From positions 42,929 to 106,928 of the forward strand of contig JAPJBO010000786.1 of the NCBI GenBank assembly GCA_030068145.1: 64,000 nt of DNA, in the 5' to 3' direction. Of the stretch, positions 59,440 through 64,000 are shown in pieces. Under the pieces are notes generated by a model. The model was not told where the DNA came from and ran no database searches. It saw only the letters and a list, made by a program, of their open reading frames with translations. The stretch comes from Diplonema papillatum (lineage: Eukaryota; Euglenozoa; Diplonemea; Diplonemida; Diplonemidae). The position numbers and the translations under genes were made by a program. Numbering within the stretch: position 1 is the first letter of the stretch; every line of letters begins with the position of its first letter.

Positions 59440-60105
59440 GGGATTGCAAGAACGTGCTTGGAATGGGTATGTGCTCAACACCGCACTGGTCCCGTCTGCG
59501 CCGTGTTTCGGTCCTTTAAGCCACGGACACATAAGGCGGACCATCATCAGCGTGGAACCTGAGTGTCTGCAGACAGGACTGCGGTGTGAGTCTGGTTTGT
59601 CAGGCGGCTGTTCGTAGCTCGTCACAGCCAGGACCACCCGTGCTACTAGAGCACAGGCGAATCCGTCACGGGGAGAAGGCCCCTACAACCGTGTCTGAGC
59701 AATCAGTTAAAAAACTCAGGGCACTCGCCCTGATTGTGACTGCGACTCGCTAGGCAGCACTGACTTGTCTTCTTTTTACGGTGGCAATCTGCGAAGTAAA
59801 CTCCGCAGAGCACAGTGGACATGGGGTTGCCGTGTGCAGCACCAATGGTTGAAGTACCAAAAGGAAAAAGAGTGCGAGGAAGTAATCCTGCGTGCTGAGG
59901 GCAGCAAGTCGCGTTACGCGAAGTACCCTACTGGAATGGGGGGATTGCAAGAACGTGCTTGGAATGGGTATGTGCTCAACACCGCACTGGTCCCGTCTGC
60001 GCCGTGTTTCGGTCCTTTAAGCCACGGACACATAAGGCGGACCATCATCAGCGTGGAACCTGAGTGTCTGCAGACAGGACTTCGGTGTGAGTCTGGTTTG
60101 TCAGG
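59440..60105 (+). repeat. 165-bp direct repeats, 501 bp apart
   Basis: 59440-59604 and 59941-60105 are identical except for one base (GACTGCGG versus GACTTCGG). The first is preceded, and the second followed, by a run of ten or more G. The intervening 336 bp are unrelated. No coding support. Confidence 0.9.
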
Positions 60106-62320
60106 GGGGGGGGGGGATTTCAGCTGGCTTACACATCAGAGAAGCGTGCCAATCGGTCTCCCTATATTCGGGTGCAGGTAGCGACCACATGCACGAGTCT
60201 TGCTGCTACTACTCTACATTCCTATGAGTGAAAGCTCTCTTTTACCGGACTACAGCTCCTTTTTCAGAGTCTCAGAGGCAGCCGAATTGTGTTGCTGACA
60301 CTGGTGCTGCATGTTTTGTGCCGGACACTAGCGAACCATTACACGAGCAAGAACAACAACACACTTCTCGGGGATTAGCCCAAGACCCGTGCATGGCTAC
60401 CGTAGTGCACCTTCCTCGGATGCTACGGTCGGGAAGGGGCTTCAATGTAGTTGGGAAAACACGTTCCCCTTCCCCGCGTTCGCGTGTGGGGTTGCCACCA
60501 GGCAACTGCCGCAGCAGCCGCAGATACGTCCTTCGCCCTTGGCTCACTTTCGGGAGGTGTCGCTGCTCATCTACCAGTGTGTTCCTGGTTGTTGCCCTAG
60601 TGACAGACCCGCCGCCTTAGTTTCGCCCGGTACACGAGACTAATCCAATACCAGGCATCATCAGTCGTGCTCTTGGATTTCACCCTGTTGGCCTAACAGG
60701 GTGGTGGCGGCCGACCTGTCACGGGTTATCTCGGCGTTGTGTTTGTAGTCATGTAGCACTTGGACGGGCTACCGACCGGCTGATTTCAAACGCCTGGGTT
60801 TGCTCGCTTGTGGGGAGGTGTCGCAACACACCTACCAAGACCCGCTGGGCGGTGCGAATCCTGGTTGCTGCCCCGCACTCCACGCGATAGTGTGTTGGCT
60901 GTTTCATTGCCACCTGCGCCCTGCGCCCAAACTTTGATGAGGCTGCCCACATCGATGCCAGTGGGACCACGATGCCTGCCCACATGCACAGCATCATACT
61001 TTGTGCTAAAATGGAGGAAGGCAGACCACCAGATCATCAGTGGGCACCATCAACTCCAACGCTGCTTCGGATGAACACCCGCTAATTTGGGAAAAGAGAG
61101 AGCCTTGGCCTCGTCCCCCCAAAGGCCGCTTAACCGGCTTGCATTCTGTTTTGGAACGCTCGCGGAGGCTCGCTGCTAGACTTTTGCCGCGAAACATCGG
61201 GCATGACATGTGCTTTGTGTGGAATGCCACGCCGAAAACTGAAAGAAAATGCCGGGGCAACCCTTTTTTCCTTCTCTCTCGTTTCGTCTGCGGCTGAAGA
61301 AGAAGGCGGGCCGCTTCTTTGAGTGCGTATTTTTGGAAAGTGTGAGAAAAAACGGTAAAAAGAGGGAGGGCTAGTACGAGACTGCTAGTAGACGACTTGC
61401 CGCCCAGATTTTCCCGGGAACAAGTCTTCAGAACGGCATATTTTCGATCGCTGTAATCTGCACGTTGGGTTTCTGCTTGAAGCGTGGTTCCAGAGCGGAG
61501 TATCGCTCGGCGCCCGCAGTGGTCTATGAAGCCGCCGAGGATGCTAAGCAAGTAGTAGTATTGCTTTTTTTTTTTTTTTTTTGGGGCCTCCACGCCAGCA
61601 CCGATGGGGAGATTTTTTTTTCCTTTGTAAGAACGGGGGACCAAAAGAGAGACCGAAGAAAAACAGAAGGAGACAAAAGATTCACCACAAAAACACATAA
61701 GCATGACCAAATTAATCTATGCTGCTTCACGAAGAAAGTTCAGGAAAATGACACGCCTCCCTTCGCGAGTTGCGGAAATCGTTCTTGCAGCTAGGGGAAA
61801 CCTTGGTGTTTGGGCAAAATCTTGCCTCTCACGTATGTTGATCCTCGCATCAATTCTTCTCCGCGGGAATGCAGAGGGGAGAGTGTAAGAGTAAAGGCTG
61901 CTACGACCCACACTCTCTCGCAGCCTCGGTGGTCTCGTGATCGCTCGAGCTGAGGGGCGCCATATGTTCACTGGAGGGCAGATAGTCGTTGAGCATCGCA
62001 CGCTGAAGTGCTCGTAATACGTTTTTTAGATACGAGCCTTGGACGTGGAAAATGCGTCGTGAACCTTCCGAGGATGCTGGATGCTGGGACAAAAGACTCC
62101 AGTCGGCCTTCATTGGGCTTTTAACTGGTGTCTACTCCTTTGCAGAAGACAGCATCTTCTCTGAAAATCAATCAAAAGAGCCTGTTTGCCGGAGGCAAGT
62201 GTCAAGACTAGGGATCGTCTGTGTGGGGAAGACGCCTTCTCGTGCGTCCGATTGGTGACGTTTTCACGCATTCGTCAACGTGCGACGGCTAACAACCTTC
62301 CGGCAGGAACCGCAGTGCTG
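60106..62320. other. Intergenic, no gene seen
   Basis: A poly-T tract (61565-61582) and a second T run (61612-61622) occur. A minus-strand 234-codon frame at 61710-61006 includes a poly-Lys stretch coded by the first tract and shows no domain, so it is not accepted. 62.0-62.3 kb is the 3' flank of the GH89 gene. Confidence 0.45.
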
Positions 62321-63897
62321 TCATCCAAGCTCCTGTTTTAGAAACTTGAGGATGTCGCCGTCGTCGCTGCACGAAAAATCAGGCAGCTCGCCCTTGAGCC
62401 AACCTCGTTCGAAGGTTCGCAGCTCCCCGTTGAGTTCCATCTGGTCCAGCATTTCGCCACTGCTCCCGGCCTTTGAGCGAAGAAACTGCGCGTACAACTG
62501 CCAGCGCTTGGCGTAGTACTTTTCGGTTAGGCCCGCCCACGCCTTCTTCGCATAGTCTTGTAGCTGGGAGTCTGGGAACGACCAAGTCGTAACTTGCACG
62601 GCCATATTCCAGCGGAGCGCACGAGCCTCGTCGGTCGACTGCGCCCACTGTTCTGCGTCGTCTATCCAGCAGCCTAGCTGTGTGTTTTCGTCCGTCGCCA
62701 GTACCGTTTCTATCTTTGCGACCACCTCGTCCATTAAATCCAAAACGTCTTCCACGTCCAACCAGTCGCTTTTCAGTCGCTGGTTGATTGCCTCCAGTTG
62801 CCTACAAAAGAAGCTCTGCATGATGATGTTCGTGATCGCAGCGACGTCCCGCCTCCAGTTCACAATATGTTGCAGGTCCGAGAAGTCAACAAATTCTTGC
62901 CATGCCACGAGTACGCTGGAGGAAACGATGCCCCCGACACACGATTCAAACAGTTTCGGACGCGAGAGCAGCATCCATTTGTCCGTATGCTGTTCGACTT
63001 CTCCGTTGTAAAACTCATTAACGAACACCCTCCACACCTTTATAACAGCATGGTCCGTTGCTACCGCATACCGCGAAGCGACCCACTCGTCTATCCACGC
63101 ATCGGTGTCCTCTTCAGCCCCAGTGCCGGTCCAGGCCAAGTCCAGATAGAAGTCATACACGATGGGGTTCTGTCCTGGCGCTTCCATCGTTATCCCCAAC
63201 CCGACCACCGCGTGGCCACTTCCGAGCGCCGCTTGCGCCTGCTGCTTGTACAGGTCCAAATTCCCGTACATGCCGGAACGGCCCCCGAAATTGTGGAGCA
63301 GCCCGAGCACATATGGATGCCCCTTAAAGCCGGACGTCTTCGCCGCCAAGGGATCGATATCACTGGCCACGTCGATGACAAGAACGTCGGAGGTGGGCAG
63401 CCCTCGCAAGTACTCGTTCATCGCATTATAATTGTCGGCCCTCCACCAATCGTCCTCAAACATGCTCCCTTGCACCAACAACTTCCCGTACGGGTCCCCC
63501 TTCTTAACTGCGGAGTACAACGCTGCTGCAGCGGCTTCGATGTATCCCGGAGCCCTCTGCGTCTCGCCCCAGCCGCCGTTGCTGTCTGCGCTGTAAAAAT
63601 GGGCGGACCACCCGTACGCCTTGCGTTGCGCCTGCACAAACGCGGTGGCGATGCGGGCAAAAAGCGGATCGTCTCCGGCGGAACGAGGAAGTCTTCCCAA
63701 GGCTGCCCTTTGGCGAAAGAGGCTTTCGGGTGCCTGAACAGCAGGGCGGTGGGCACGTGGCCTGCGAAAGCCGGCAGCACTGGTTGCATGCCGAAGCTTC
63801 GCATTCGTGCGAGAATCTTCTTCTGCAGTTCGTGCTGGCTTTCAATAAAGTCGATGGTGATCGGACCCATCCAATGCTCAGCTTTGCCATTGCGACT
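62321..63897 (-). CDS. NAGLU: GH89 alpha-N-acetylglucosaminidase, 5'-partial and frameshifted
   Basis: The exon opens after a CAG acceptor at 63897 and reads AEHWMGPITIDFIESQHELQ, ARMRSFGMQPVLPAFAGHVP and WEDFLVPPE. It then shifts by one base near 63665-63681 into the frame DDPLFARIATAFVQAQRKAY through to TGA at 62321-62323. The motifs (RSFGMQPVLPAFAGHVP, LGLLHNFGG, GLGITMEAPGQNPIVYD, LTEKYYAKRW) identify the lysosomal enzyme that removes terminal N-acetylglucosamine from heparan-type glycans. Upstream exons lie beyond the window. At the place of the expected FNE acid/base motif the sequence is ADSNGGWGE, with Gly where Glu is expected; the second Glu (TMEAP) is kept. A pseudogene or inactive paralogue is possible, but a single-base sequence error could explain the frameshift. 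Confidence 0.88.
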
Positions 63898-64000
63898 CTG
63901 CGGTAATTTGGGTTCTTACGTTGGTAGACACTCAGGTGGGGCCTGCAGGTACGATACATATCCCGCTCACGTTTCCTTACAACAAGACAAAGACGTTTCC

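Noticed and set aside
61006-61710. 234-codon minus-strand frame
   Set aside because: It includes a poly-Lys run from a poly-T tract, shows no domain and has competing frames on the other strand.

Overview
This is nuclear DNA from a eukaryote. Genes are split by short GT-AG introns whose donors are mostly GTATGN or GTGTGN and whose acceptors are mostly CAG. Large gene-poor stretches are full of interspersed repeats, microsatellites and retroelement remnants. The gene set includes a mitochondrial CLPB/Skd3 disaggregase, a TEX9-type ciliary coiled-coil protein, RPA1, a USP10-type deubiquitinase, a GH89 alpha-N-acetylglucosaminidase, a SNF2 ATPase, and a giant cysteine-rich EGF/laminin-G/multi-pass membrane protein. 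This points to a free-living, flagellated, unicellular eukaryote. The exact lineage cannot be fixed from sequence reading alone. No bacterial operon, CRISPR array, rRNA gene or plausible functional tRNA gene is visible.

All recognised protein genes lie on the minus strand. From left to right: 1-3.5 kb is repeats only. 3.5-4.4 kb is an unidentified beta-rich protein. 4.9-6.4 kb is TEX9-like. 7.3-9.1 kb is CLPB. 9.2-12.3 kb is an interspersed repeat split by a foldback-type mobile element with a 9-bp target duplication. 13.0-16.2 kb is a SNF2 ATPase. 16.2-20.8 kb is gene-poor, with a decayed Cys/His-rich coding remnant. 20.8-30.0 kb is one uninterrupted 3,078-codon frame for a surface protein, and 344 bp of it are copied upstream at 31.0-31.4 kb. 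31.9-35.2 kb is a six-exon, superoxide-dismutase-fold protein that lacks metal ligands and is probably mitochondrial (a mitoribosomal mS42/mS43-like candidate). 35.2-37.1 kb holds a short inverted-repeat element. 37.1-39.5 kb is USP10-like, 40.5-41.8 kb a WD40 protein with a lysine-rich tail, 43.2-45.2 kb a coiled-coil protein, and 45.6-45.9 kb a small CxxC protein.

46.8-51.8 kb is an RPA1 homologue. Its single recognised intron (3.7 kb) is filled with three head-to-tail, 5'-truncated non-LTR retroelement copies. Each copy ends in a (CA)n tail, and one carries a tRNA-derived SINE. The last (CA)n tail runs directly into the RPA1 splice acceptor. 54-57.6 kb holds a (TTG)77 microsatellite, SINE-like units and a 36-bp minisatellite that is open in several frames. 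57.6-58.9 kb is an ankyrin protein. 58.9-62.3 kb is repeats. 62.3-63.9 kb is the 3' part of a GH89 gene that runs off the window and carries an apparent frameshift.

Several genes share functional themes without being linked: mitochondrial proteostasis and translation (CLPB, SOD-fold protein), genome maintenance and chromatin (SNF2, RPA1) and cilia (TEX9). The strongest unusual features are the foldback element, the retroelement concatemer that supplies a host splice-acceptor context, the giant surface protein with its partial copy, and the modular tRNA-headed repeats whose tails appear to grow into minisatellites.
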